From assembly GCA_022496805.1 (NCBI GenBank), contig CM040088.1:18383001-18447000 (forward strand): a stretch of 64,000 nucleotides of DNA. Direction: 5' to 3'. Each line of letters opens with the position of its first letter. The first letter of the stretch is position 1. Shown here piece by piece: positions 24,501-35,576 of the stretch. The notes under the pieces were generated by a model. It was not told the DNA's origin. It did not search any database and saw only the letters and a list, made by a program, of their open reading frames with translations. The DNA is from Pohlia nutans (lineage: Eukaryota > Streptophyta > Bryopsida > Bryales > Mniaceae). The position numbers and the translations under genes were made by a program.

Positions 24501-25846
24501 AAATACAGTGGACGTTTTGGGGTTAAATAATTGATTTCAATGTATATGTACTTTACATAGAATGTGTTCTACTTCACGATTCTTATAGCACCTGTTGCGG
24601 ATGACGGAGGTGCATACTCCAGCGTGTTTGTCATTCGGCCTCCCACTATGATCTGCCGCCCGTCAGGCAGAAGCTGGTTCGTTGAGTACCACCTCTGCAC
24701 GTTCAAATTGGTGCTCGCTTCCACCCAGTCACAAAGCTGAGATAGTGGCTGTACAGTATAGCAGCTCGGTGATAGCGTCCTGCAAGCATTCACAGAGGTT
24801 TGAGTCATGGAAAGCGTATATATATGCATGCAGCAATTGAACAGTAACCGAGTCTGTGTAATTCTAATTTATGCATGACTGTACGTCACCTTGTTTTCAT
24901 CTTTCCTTCCACGTCTCCCCCCGTTTGGCCGAGAGTACCGTCGGCTAGGAACTGGCCGGACGAGCACTGCGTGTCGGTCATGACCATCAGTGGCCGAAAA
25001 ATCCCACTGGACGGGTCCAGAAGCACTGAATGCGCATAGCAGTCTGTCTTCAGGATTTGATCATACGTGGTCACTCTGCATCTGCCGTCTGCACGTCCAA
25101 GCACCAAACCGTGCTCAGTACTGAAGTTCTACTCTGGTCTTATACAAGCTCCCAAAATCCCACGTACCAAATCCCTACAGTGCACTACAACAGATCCCTG
25201 TCACTTACACCGTACCGGCCATTACAACTGTAAGCGGCCCACTTTGGTTACATAAGCCGGTTTTCAGTGAAAATGGCAGATGTAAGCGGCTGGGATCTGT
25301 TGTAGTGGTGACTAATCGTTTAGAAAGGAAGAAGATATTAATCAGGCTTATTAATCGCCACGAGTTTAAAACTCTTTTGTGTCACACCAAACGTGACTCA
25401 GTTCACAATATGACATGTAGAGATTCTCCAATCACATACATCTAATATACACCAAAACAGGACACTTCAGACTTGTGTGATTGAAAAGAGCTCGAACATG
25501 ACGACACTAAAGATCGAGTGTGATTAAAAACATCACGAGTTCGAACGTGAAACTAACGACTCGTGTGATTGAATGGAAACTTAAGGGTTGGATCAGGAAA
25601 GTTAGTGTTCTAGCTAGACAGGTTGCAACCTGGAAAAGTGGTATTGGACGGTCCTTGGTTGGTGTAATGAAGCAACACCACACTGCCCACGACAGGAGTT
25701 ACAGCAGCATGCATTGCAGAGATCCCCGAATTCTTCGTCACCAATCTCCAGTGCCCTACAGACCCTGCAGCTGCATTCACTTCCTGCAACAACAAATTAA
25801 TCTGCAGCAGCGTAATCACTGTCAAGCTCCATCTCTTGAGCTCCAT
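21551..25846 (-). CDS. Glyoxal oxidase (copper radical oxidase), six exons, secreted
   Basis: Exons on the minus strand: 25846-25620, 25120-24890, 24779-24592, 24154-23726, 23175-23033 and 22048-21551, which add up to 571 codons plus TAA. The product should oxidise small aldehydes to acids with release of H2O2 in the cell wall. A signal peptide is evident (MELKRWSLTVITLLQ... to about residue 27). All five copper/radical ligand positions of the galactose oxidase/GLOX family can be seen: Cys in TDTQCSSGQ, Tyr in QRWYSTN, the Tyr-His pair in PRVYHSTA, and His in STHTFSHGQR. The exon-1 donor is weak (gtctag); a donor ten bases upstream is the alternative but breaks phase. Three introns hold MITEs. 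Length and motif set are normal for plant GLOX. Confidence 0.87.
22120..22252. mobile_element. Stowaway-like MITE in GLOX intron 5
   Basis: Ends CTCCCTCTGTCCCATAATA and ...AGGACAGAGGAG are inverted repeats, flanked by TA on both sides. About 133 bp. Short TIRs of this type with a TA duplication are typical of the mariner/Stowaway group. Confidence 0.75.
23322..23578. mobile_element. Stowaway-like MITE in GLOX intron 4
   Basis: 257-bp element flanked by TA. The left end CTCCCTCTGTCCGGAAAA and the right end reading TTTCCGGACAGATCGAGGGAG are inverted, followed inward by 'ttgtcctag' / 'ctaggacag'. No coding capacity. Confidence 0.8.
25183..25307. mobile_element. CACTA-type MITE in GLOX intron 1
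   Basis: 125-bp element whose ends are CACTACAACAGATCCC and the exact reverse complement, flanked by a GTG duplication (25180-25182 and 25308-25310). CACTA ends with a 3-bp duplication fit the CACTA (En/Spm) superfamily. The interior contains 'tgtaagcggc' in inverted copies. Confidence 0.85.
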
Positions 25847-27830
25847 GGCTCGATATTTATGTTATCGATCTCGATCCTCACTGTTAGTACCACTTGTGCA
25901 GGTCGATGCTGAATCACTTCACCATTCGATATATATCAATCCCGGCCTGCACGTCGATATATATCGATGATCCCTGCAACCGGAACTGGCGGGCTCATAT
26001 GGATCTGATGAAGCAGCTTGGCCACAAGTTGAAGAGCAAGAGAAATGCTCCTATATAGGCTGAGGTTCCAATGGTTGACTTGCATGAATGCGAGAGGTAA
26101 CACCGATTCTTCAAACAGTGGCATGCTACCTGCCATGAGCGGGGGAAAGCAGGATGTTATTTTTGTACTCCGGATGTGCCGCATGGAAAAGATGATCAGA
26201 CACAGTCAGTCCACTCGGATCATTTGTTTTACTACACGTATATTCTCCCCAAGTTTTTATGTACTAAAAGGGGTACTTAACTGGCACGGGTACTTAGTAG
26301 AAAAGGGTGTACTTGGGTACCAAGGAATAGTACTGGTAGAGTATGGTACGTGCTGAATCAAGGTCCACATATATTGGTACCAATATGGGCTTTGAATTGA
26401 GCACTGTGTTCACACACGCATTGTTCCTTGGTGTGCAAGTACCCCCTTAGCCCCTTTCTGGCTTTCTACTAATGAATGACAGAGGGGGTAAGGGCAAAAC
26501 CTAGATGTGTTATAAAATGTTACTTCTGCAACTTTGATGAAGTTTGGTCCAAAAGAGAAAATGTGAAGCATGATGTTTAGTAATTATTCGTACGGTCAAA
26601 GTTCCAAAAATAGTTTCAGTTACTCATTTAATGAATTTAAGAGCATTTATCATTTAAAATTCACCAAAATTACAAATTTTGTTTTTAGAATTTGAAATTT
26701 GGTATGATTAGTTAAAACTAGACATTCTATTCTAAAATTTAAAAAGGCAAAATTTTCAAATGAGTGAACATCATTAGTTTCCCGAAATAGTAAATTTTAT
26801 AACACTAGAAAAAATATTGAGGTCTTTGTTTTTGAAAAATTCCTTAGTGAACCTCAATATTGCAAATGAAATGTATCAAAAAGCGCTAGAACATGATCTC
26901 AACCCCCAATTTAAACAAAAAACAAAACTTGAAAAATGTCGTTTCCTTCGGTCCTGTCCATGGGCAGTCCCTGGAGCAGTCACTGCTGTTTGGGCTGCAA
27001 TCAGAAAATGGTCGATCAATCACTTAGGGGTTAAGTGCCGAGGCGATCCGAAAGTGGTCGTTTGAAAAAATAAAAAGTGTTGTAAAATGAGTTAAGAGTG
27101 TCCAAATAGAGTGTTTCTTGGGCCTAACCTATGTAAAAATGCAATTAGTTTTGGCAATTAGTATTGTCAATTAGTTTGACTATAAGTCTAAAAATTATGT
27201 TTGTACGTTGATTTTAATATTGGAATCTGATTTTCTGTTGCACACATCTCCATCTCCATTTTGTGAATGTTTTATGGTTTCACTATATTTGGTTGCAAGC
27301 CGACTTAATTATGGACTGCGCATTTGTTCATAGTTGATATCAGTTCATAGTTAGTTAGATATTATTTTTATTTTTATTTTTTGTTTTGAATTTTGATATG
27401 ATTGGCTAAAATCATAAGGTTAATAAGACGCTTAAATATCCATTGGAATTTGTTTCATTTAAATTATTCATACTATCAACTTCTTACATAAAGTTTTTTA
27501 AATTGACATTTTTACAAATAATAAACTCTAAATCTTGGCAACTTTGATCCATGTGATGAACATTTATACCTTTAATTAATAATAATATAATTCAAAAAAA
27601 TAATTGAATAAGGTATTTTTATGAATATTCAATTTTTCTCTTTTAAAATTTATTTATAAAAAATCTAAATGGTTTTAATGGTATGCAATTGTACAGATGA
27701 AACTAAAATATTACACATTTCAACTCTCATATTTTACAAACATCAAAAAATTCATATAATACACATATTATAGCACATTTAGTTTGTAGCAAAAACCTTG
27801 ACTCGAGCACTTAAGGGTTAAGGTATGTTT
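25847..27830. other. GLOX upstream region and AT-rich repeats
   Basis: The first few hundred bases are the presumed promoter of the minus-strand GLOX gene. An inverted pair 'aaggggtactta' (about 26268) and 'agtacccccttagcccctt' (about 26438) suggests a degenerate element of about 200 bp. From 26500 on the sequence is very AT-rich. 'cacttaggggttaag' (27023) and 'cacttaagggttaag' (27807) belong to the CCTTAACCC terminal-motif family. No gene seen. Confidence 0.5.
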
Positions 27831-29565
27831 TTACTTGGTATTTTTAAGAGTGGTGTCAGTGAGCGTCTTAGGAATGAATTTAGATACACAAGTACACAAG
27901 TACACATTTGGATTTACTTTGTTAAGATCAGTCTTAATACCAAGTGTGAATATACCATTATTCATTGTTTAGAAAGCTTGAGGTAGTAATTCTACATGTA
28001 TAACTAGTAACATTCTTGAGTACAGTAATTGGGGTCTTTTCGCTTTTTAATAATACGAAACTTTATCAATGAAAATATGAAATAAAATTTCTATCTCTTA
28101 AAGTGCAATATTCCATATAGATTTGAATACATCACACCATTCTCTTTCATCCAAGTGAATTGAATTGAATGCCTTTTAGAATAGAATTACGGATTCATTT
28201 TTGATTGACACGTTTTGAGTGATCCACTCATAATATTGATGGGATGGTAAATGTACCACCATTTTAATACTATAAGTTCTCCTTTAAATATCCATATACA
28301 CTATATTGCATGTGAATTTAATAGAATACATGGAGTGCCCTCAAGAGGCCAAGATTATACATTCATTCTAGTTTTGGTCACTAATGCTCTATCCTTGAGT
28401 CACAGCCATCGTTGTCATGAAGCCCAATGGGCCATCCGATCATACGACCACCCGTTTGTATGTCCAATTACGCTCGTGTGATTAGCCTTCCACATTTCCA
28501 ATGTCAAATAATTCAAGAATATTTGAGTAAATTCTAGGATATTCAAGTGTATTCATAAAATTTTAAATGTATTTTCATACCCCAAAATCCTAATTTGTCC
28601 AACTCTAATAGAGCTATTGGATTGAGTGGTCCGTCTATCTGCGCTTGAAAGGCACGCTCGATGACCCCAACTTGTCAACACCATGTCAAAAACCTTGGTC
28701 ACAGCTCACACCACTCCCCAACCGACACTCTTTGCATTATCAATCAAGGCCTCCTTCCAATGACCATTTTTTATTGCATCATTGTGAGAGGCAAGAACAA
28801 ATGTCATCATGTAACATGTGTGAGTAGGAAAATTACGTGATTGAATAAGGCCTAATTCATATAAGTGGTAGGTACCAACAAAAGTTGCCTATTCTAACAA
28901 GAAATGAAAATGTTTTGAAAATATGAAGTACTTAAAAGTTTTGAACCATTCCCAAGATTGCCACGTAGGCAAGTTGCTTGTTATGTCACATGTTCAAAAT
29001 CTACATCAAACCTCAAAAGTTCCTTTCAATTGTTATTGTCAAGATCCATTTGACTATGTGAAACAATGCATTTGAGAACTTGAGCTCCCAATGAAGTCTT
29101 TGTACCTTTTAGGGAGGGTTTTAGAAAGAATCTAACTAAGTTCCCCAAAAAGAATCACTTGGTGTAAAAACCTCATACAAGCAAAGTCCAATGAGATTCT
29201 TTCATTTAATATTGTTGCCACCAAAGTTGTGATGTCTGATATTATTTTCCAACTTGACGTCGTATACTCATATTAGATGTTTAACTTCGACTATCAAATA
29301 TGTTAAACAACTTGGATGAAATATTCCCGAATATTCAAAATTATTCTAGAATATTCTGAGTATATTTTAGGAACATGCTTGTCTGACAGACGGGGAGGTC
29401 TACTAAATGTTTCGATGTGTTTGACATTTTGTTTAGTGGTTGAGTAAGACAACCATGATTGCTTTATGTGAACTCACCAAGCTAATGTCTAAATGGGCCT
29501 TTGACACCAACACTCTCGCACTATAGCATCGTACATTGATACCTAGGTAAGTACAACTTTTCTAC
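27831..29565. other. Intergenic, no gene seen
   Basis: AT-rich sequence without a convincing exon or a clear repeat structure. Confidence 0.45.
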
Positions 29566-29721
29566 TACACTAAAATCACCATATAGTGTGGGTGGATGAA
29601 TGGCACGGGTGAATAATTATCATGGCCCACAATAAATATGTTCAATGGTGTAAATTACTATGGTAACAAAGACCCAATTTCATAAATACCGTGGGGCACA
29701 ATATATGGTGATTTCAATGTA
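29566..29721. mobile_element. Small MITE-like inverted-repeat element
   Basis: About 155 bp with imperfect terminal inverted repeats: 'tacactaaaatcaccatata' on the left, and 'atatggtgatttcaatgta' on the right. The target duplication is uncertain. It lies next to the Harbinger-like MITE that starts at 29726. Confidence 0.6.
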
Positions 29722-29725
29722 CTAA

Positions 29726-29874
29726 AGGCCTCTTTACACTAGAGGCGAGAAGCCATGAAGAGAGAAATTTCAATCAATGAGAAATTGGCCTTCTTAGTTT
29801 CTAGGCCTCCCATTGGCTGAAATTTCTCTCCTTACGGCTCTCCTTACGGCTTCGCCTCTAGTGTAAAGAGGCCC
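29726..29874. mobile_element. Harbinger/Tourist-like MITE, copy A
   Basis: 149 bp, ends GGCCTCTTTACACTAGAGGC and complement, flanked by TAA on both sides. It is almost a complete palindrome built on 'ccaatgagaaattggc' and 'cccattggctgaaattt'. Same family as 30314-30452. Confidence 0.85.
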
Positions 29875-30313
29875 TAAGTAGCAAGCGAAGTAAAAATGGA
29901 TGCGGAAGTCAACGGACTTCACAGGTGTATCAAGTGAAAGAAATTAGTCTAAGCTTGGTAACCAAATTTGCTCCAGGTAACATGCTTAATCCTCATGAAG
30001 CTGGGAGGCTGGAACTGCAAGTGGCTTGAATGAGCAAATTGTGTAAATTAAACTGTTGTATGCCGTGGAGGTTTCCAAGTTCCCAGTCTCTAACTCAAGT
30101 GCATGCAGAATAGGGCCACCTGGCGGGTTCTAATTTTTGAATCCCACCTTCAATTCTATTATTTAGTTGTTCAAATTAAAGCCAGGCTCAACTGAATCCC
30201 AGCCAGCAAGACGGATGCATTTGATTCCGGCTAAGTTCACTGCTGATTCCATTTAATACCAGGTATTAATTGTCTGTCAGAGTTTATTGATGAGGGCCAA
30301 GGTTGTTATTTTA

Positions 30314-30452
30314 GGGCCTCTTTACACTAGAGGCGAGAAGCCGTGAGGCGATAAATTTCAGCCAATGAGAAATTGGTCTTCTCGGTTTCTAGGCCTCCCA
30401 TTGGCTGAAATTTCTCTCCTCACGGCTTCTCCCCTCTAGTGTAAAGAGGCCC
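30314..30452. mobile_element. Harbinger/Tourist-like MITE, copy B
   Basis: 139 bp, ends GGGCCTCTTTACACTAGAGG and complement, flanked by TTA duplications (30311-30313, 30453-30455). The internal palindrome is shared with copy A at 29726. The intact duplication and strong similarity point to fairly recent movement. Confidence 0.87.
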
Positions 30453-30569
30453 TTAGTTTCGGAGATTGGTTTATGAAAAAAACAACACTACACGGCACCC
30501 ATTAGAGTTATTCGTAAATTCTAGTAAAACATTGCTAGAACAGGAAAGACTATGTAGAAATCAGTTGTT

Positions 30570-30790
30570 TTGCCGTCGAAGGCGGGCAGAAATTGCGAGT
30601 TTATCCTCCGTTTTTCTAGAGCAATCACTGCACTCTGCGGTGTCAGAGAGATTTGAACTTTGCATTTGAAGGCCAGAGAACGGCTCCCCCAAGGTACACT
30701 CGAGTTCCCATCGGAGAATCTCCATGTGCCCCGATGCCACCCTCACGCTCTTCCAAACCCAGTGGCTTGGCTGGTTGTGTCTGATCTTGT
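30570..30790 (-). other. Unidentified higher-GC coding-like island
   Basis: This patch is richer in GC than its surroundings and stays open on the minus strand (ASGHMEILRWELECTLGEP) as well as on the plus strand. I do not recognise the peptide and see no clear splice sites. It may be an exon fragment or gene relic. Confidence 0.25.
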
Positions 30791-30799
30791 CATGAAAGT

Positions 30800-32764
30800 T
30801 TGATTAAAGTACAAAAAACAGAAAGTAGCAGACATGATAGCCCCTCTAGACTTTACGAATAACTCAATTGTCTTGTATACTCCAACTCGGACTAATAACG
30901 AAAACTTAAAATAATTGTGAAATTAGAAGAAAGTCTAAGTCAAAATAATTGATACAACTCGTAGTATTGTGGTCAGGTAGGTTTTGTGTGGCCTATACTA
31001 AAAATTTGTTATCCAAATCACAATGAATTTACCATGTCAAATATGAATAACATATTGTGATATTACTGTTTTTAGCTATTTGAAAAATAAAATACAATAG
31101 TCTAAACAAAATAATAATAATTTATTATTATATTCTTGGAATAATTTGGATAGTTTATACCAAATTTAGTATGAGGATTTGTAAAAAAAAACTCGGAGTA
31201 ATTGTGGCTCTCAGAGTAAACAAGATAATGGATGTACCATACTTGAAGGTCAATTTCAAATAGTCTGGTGAATTTCTACATCAGATTTTGACAGTTCCAC
31301 GTCACGCTAAACCAACCACAAGATGACATGTGGCACTTTATGACGAAAATTAATTAATTTATATCAAAATTAATTGCTAAGTAGGAAATATCAATCATTC
31401 TTGGATGCATTAATATTAGTATGTGTGCCACTAATTACCAAAGTCACAATATTAATAACATATTTAGATTGATGCAAGCAAAAAATTATGTATGATGTAC
31501 ATTGTGAAAAATTTCAAATGACTTTAATTTTTCATTGTGACCAATCACGAATAGGATAAATTATTAGTGTAGATGGTAGGGGTTGATGAAGCATTTTATA
31601 ATGCTTCTTTGAAAATAGTGTTGAATCGGAACGTTTAAGGGTTAAGGTCTCACTTTTTGAACTAGGAATGAAACTTGACAAAAACCAATTCTGTTGTTTT
31701 TAAAAAAATCACAATATCTTATTTTGAAGATCCATATCGTACAGATGATAGTCAACTAGCACAAGAACCAAGAGAAATTTGGATGAATGAAAACTATACA
31801 TGATGTATTCAAGAGAAAGGTTGCAATCTATTCGTCATCCATTATATGGACGCATGCGCATCAAAGGGTTAAATATGGTGATTCTTTGAAATTTTTGTGT
31901 TCCTTAAATCTATGACCTCATTTTTGCAAGGCCACTTTTGAACTACAATCAATGCAATTTTGACTTGGTCAACAACTTGACATACTTCTACATTTGTAAT
32001 TTTGGAAAAATATGTACTCAAGTATCACTAAATCCAACCATTAGATAGGACAACTTGGTGAAGTATCTCCAAAAAAATGGATGACTTTCATCCAACCATT
32101 GATGAGAACGTAGGGTGAGTTTGAATCTGTTAGTCGTCCAAAAACTAGACGCTATGACTTTTACGGGTTAACAATATTGAACTTCACAATTTGCTATTTG
32201 AACAAATAGAAAATCTACCCAAAACTTTGGCACTCTGAAATGTGCCAATTTAATGAAAATGACGTTCCATTCAAAACTTCTAATTGGAAATGCATGCCCC
32301 CATGAGAGGTGCTATACATTTTTCCTTTCTGTAACAGAACATGCTTTCATTTGTGCCAATTTTTTTTTAAAAATAAACTATCTTGAATGTAAGGCAGACA
32401 TTACCCAACACAATGAAGAATCCTGCTAAGAAATCCTGAAACTAACGAACAAGAGAGCCATTTCTAATCCTGAGACAACCTCTGAACAGCAGAGCACTGT
32501 ATTAAGGATGCGAAATCAACTGCCAACTTCAGGGTTAGGTCATGAGTTAGGTCATGGAAAAATCCAGGTCAATCATCTGACACTCACCACCTCGTCATCC
32601 TTGCCAAACCCTGCCGCCAACTCCTCTACTTGTGATTCTTGCTCATGCATGCCTGGAAAGGATAATAGAGTAATAAGAAATGTTCAGTACTACACATAGT
32701 CAAAACAAACATCTACGTACATAACTCAAAATCGACAATTATCTGTTCTGCAGTTTGGTACATA
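30800..32764. repeat. AT-rich repeat-derived region
   Basis: About 31270-31400 aligns with about 47870-47985 ('acaagatgacatgtg', 'cactttatgac', 'ttaattaa'), showing a dispersed repeat. The stretch 31590-31646 ends in 'gcattttataatgc' ... 'tttaagggttaagg', the inverted form of 8936-9002. No gene seen. Confidence 0.6.
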
Positions 32765-32933
32765 CCGTACCCACATAGCAGGTTCAAACAAGCTGTCGCA
32801 AATAGTTTAATTGGTTCGGTGTCACGTAGACTATTTTGCTGGTTATAGTCAATGCCTATGTTACACTTGGCAAAATAGATTTTATCAAACTAAAAAATAA
32901 TTATTTTTGTACAAACCTGCTATGTGGGTACGG
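32765..32933. mobile_element. 169-bp MITE with CCGTACCCACATAGCAGGTT ends
   Basis: The terminal inverted repeats are about 27 bp and nearly perfect. TACATA flanks both sides (32759-32764, 32934-32939); the duplication could be 6 bp or only TA. The outer pattern CCGTA-N8-AGCAGGTTC is shared with the 918-bp element at 10409-11326, so this is probably its short derivative. Confidence 0.8.
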
Positions 32934-32939
32934 TACATA

Positions 32940-33758
32940 ATATTCTATGAAGATTATCTCCCTTCGGCATTCTGTGACACCTCACCATAGGGTCAAATAT
33001 CCCTCCAACATTCTTGGAGAGGGATTTTGATCAAGCGGCCGCTAACACCTCACTAGAAGGTACCTTATTTCATAAGACACAATGACGCCGCTAGAATAAT
33101 GTTGTGTGTTATGGCACGCTTCTCATTTTATTACTTAAAAGAAGATAACAGCATTTGAAAGTTCCTAGTAACAACCCAAATCATACAGAATTTTCCGAGG
33201 TAGAGAGTGTATCCTCTGGTCACTTCGTGAATTCCCCATGGTCGAGAGTCTTCAGAATGAGCTGGCTATGCACAAAAAGCTTAAATATTGGCCAGACTTA
33301 TACATATGACCCAACTCAAGTCTACAATGTGCCTTCGAGTTTTGCAACATGATTGTACCTGTAATAAATTCAGTTGGCTTCGCTCATTTTGAGTGGCTTG
33401 TTTGAGTTCGTGCCTCTCCATCAACACAGGTAACGTGAATTCTCCCAATGTCACAATGCTCAGTGTTGAAAAGATCCTCGGAATCAGGTCAAGTTAGATC
33501 CTCGGAATCAGGTCCTGGTATGACCATTGCCAAAATAAATTGTCATGGATAATACAAACGTCTTGTGACCAAAAAAATTAATTGTGACGAAAAGAAAAAG
33601 CAGGTTTTCACAAACAGAATCAGACAGGGCTTTCAGTAAAATTATATTATTTCACGAACTTTTAGACAACATTATAATCTTTCCCATGATTCGTGAGGTC
33701 TCCGTATGATCATTGTAACCTCAGGTAGACCTCCCTATGGATCAAAGGAAAGATTCAG
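32940..33758. other. 3' flank of kinase gene, no gene seen
   Basis: Short frames only. 'gatcctcggaatcaggtc' occurs twice in tandem near 33472-33510. Confidence 0.45.
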
Positions 33759-35576
33759 TCAAGTTAAACTATAGAAAAATAGCAATAAAAGGAAATTGCG
33801 TGCTTTCGAGACATCTATTAATATTGAACTAGGGCGAGATGAACCTGGATATATGTATAATTCGCACGGCTGTGGAGATTTCCTCCACGAAAAGCATCCA
33901 CGAGAACCAGATCTCCAAGTCCTATCTCCTAATGGGAGCGTTAAACCTCCATCCTGCTTGGCATTAGAAGAGCGTTGTGAACGTAAAAATCGCCCGATTA
34001 GAACCTTTACTGCCTTGTATGAACGTTGGAACACCTCCCACCTTCGTTTTGCCTTGTTCTCAGGTTCTGTAGGTGGGATTATCACAACTTTAAGCAGCAG
34101 ATCTTCCTTGAATGATTTCAAGTCCAAGCAAACCTCTGAAAATGGAGGTCGATCTTGAGGGTTGGTAGACCAACATCTCCGGATAAGAGCTGCCAAAGGA
34201 TTGGGGATCTCAGGCACAATATCTGGTCTCTTTCCTTTCAATAGCTCCTGATGAAGTGTGGCGCGTTCAATGTTATCGAACGGGGCTTCACCATGAAGAA
34301 TATGCCAACAAGTCAACGCATACGAAAATAAATCGGCCTTCTTCAAATCCACGTTTTTAGCTCTTCCTCTCAGCTCAGGTGCTCGGTAAATTGTTGTGCC
34401 ACGACTTTCCTTTGAACTGTCTCTTAAGCAATCCTCATTAAGGCCTGACTTTGACACGCCGAAATCGCAAATTTTCAACTGAACGTAACCTTCAAAGCCA
34501 GGTACCCTGCAGGAATTGAAGAGCACATTCGACGGCTTGATGTCGCAGTGAGCCACTCCCTGTGCATGTAGATATTCCAGTGCTAAAGCAATCTGATACA
34601 TCATGTCCACTACCTCCAGAATGTTAGAACCAGCATTGGAGGTGACTACTCTTCCAACCCACCCGGAGGGTTGAGCTGCGTACTCTACAGCACGCTGTTG
34701 CAAATACTCTAGAAGGTTGCCTTCAACGGACTCCATGAGGATTGCACGGACTCCCTCCTGGTCACAGCTGATAAATCTAACCACATTTGGGTGGTTGAGG
34801 GATTGCATTATGTCTCTTTCCACCAAGAAGTCTCCAACCGCCAGCTGATTTCGAAAGGTCTTCCTCGCCAATTTGACTCCAAACCAGTCGATAGCTGTCA
34901 CGGAAGAAGTCATTGTATGCCCCAATCCGTTTAAGGATTGCCTTTGGGACCACACGTGGTCGGATTCATAATGGGTTGCGACATGCTTCCCATTGAGGCG
35001 TGCTAGTAGAAACGTCGCAAGCTCAATATCCCGCGATCTCTCCTCCTCTTGAACCAGAATCCCTGCACCTGATTCCACAAACTCATCAAGCTTCTGTTTC
35101 AAGTCACTCTTATCTGCTTCGACCAACACATTTCTTCTGTCGTCATCTAATTCCGTAATCACTATTGGGACAAGCTGTAAGCACCATTTCAGGTCATCCC
35201 ATATGACTTTGAAAACAGCCTCATCGTTTTGAGTGACTGCTACTTGCAACCATGAGTAAGCAACGGTATTCTTGTCTTGTGGGACGCGAGGTGGGGCGTT
35301 CACACAGCAGCAGCAGCTCTTTAGCACTGCATTAGCTGCAAAGGTCTGGCGATAAAGCTCTTTCAGGATCCCAGAGGATGTACCGTTTGTCCTTATCTCC
35401 TTCCTCTCGCCCAAGACAGCGCGCACGTGCGTGAAATCTCGGATCATCTGCGTGCATTGATGTTTGTAGAGCACTAAGCTCCTTGTCTCGAGAACTTGCG
35501 CCATGGCGCCGATGGCGCCATCCGCATCCTCGCGTACAAGTTCATCATAGTAGTAAGTGCCATCGTCACTTGCCAT
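33759..35576 (-). CDS. Protein kinase with N-terminal helical domain (non-RD)
   Basis: Single open frame of 605 codons. Residues of about 1-200 form a Cys-containing (SCCCCV) domain of the kind that precedes kinase domains in moss, liverwort and lycophyte protein families. The kinase domain spans about 215-495: Lys239 in LARKTF, HCDIKPSN (catalytic Asp345), DFG at 371-373 and APE at 399-401, then CWSTNPQDRPPF. The His-Arg-Asp motif reads His-Cys-Asp, so it is a non-RD kinase, and the glycine loop (GLGHTMTSSV) is poor in Gly. The tail is basic and ends in a hydrophobic run (LLLLFF). It is probably a Ser/Thr kinase by the DIKPSN signature. The ATG immediately follows the stop of an upstream ORF in the same frame. 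Confidence 0.8.
   Translation of the reverse strand: MASDDGTYYYDELVREDADGAIGAMAQVLETRSLVLYKHQCTQMIRDFTHVRAVLGERKEIRTNGTSSGILKELYRQTFAANAVLKSCCCCVNAPPRVPQDKNTVAYSWLQVAVTQNDEAVFKVIWDDLKWCLQLVPIVITELDDDRRNVLVEADKSDLKQKLDEFVESGAGILVQEEERSRDIELATFLLARLNGKHVATHYESDHVWSQRQSLNGLGHTMTSSVTAIDWFGVKLARKTFRNQLAVGDFLVERDIMQSLNHPNVVRFISCDQEGVRAILMESVEGNLLEYLQQRAVEYAAQPSGWVGRVVTSNAGSNILEVVDMMYQIALALEYLHAQGVAHCDIKPSNVLFNSCRVPGFEGYVQLKICDFGVSKSGLNEDCLRDSSKESRGTTIYRAPELRGRAKNVDLKKADLFSYALTCWHILHGEAPFDNIERATLHQELLKGKRPDIVPEIPNPLAALIRRCWSTNPQDRPPFSEVCLDLKSFKEDLLLKVVIIPPTEPENKAKRRWEVFQRSYKAVKVLIGRFLRSQRSSNAKQDGGLTLPLGDRTWRSGSRGCFSWRKSPQPCELYIYPGSSRPSSILIDVSKARNFLLLLFFYSLT

Noticed and set aside
25936..26356. ORFs on both strands upstream of the glyoxal oxidase start
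   Set aside because: Located in the presumed promoter; neither shows domain features, and composition is ordinary intergenic.
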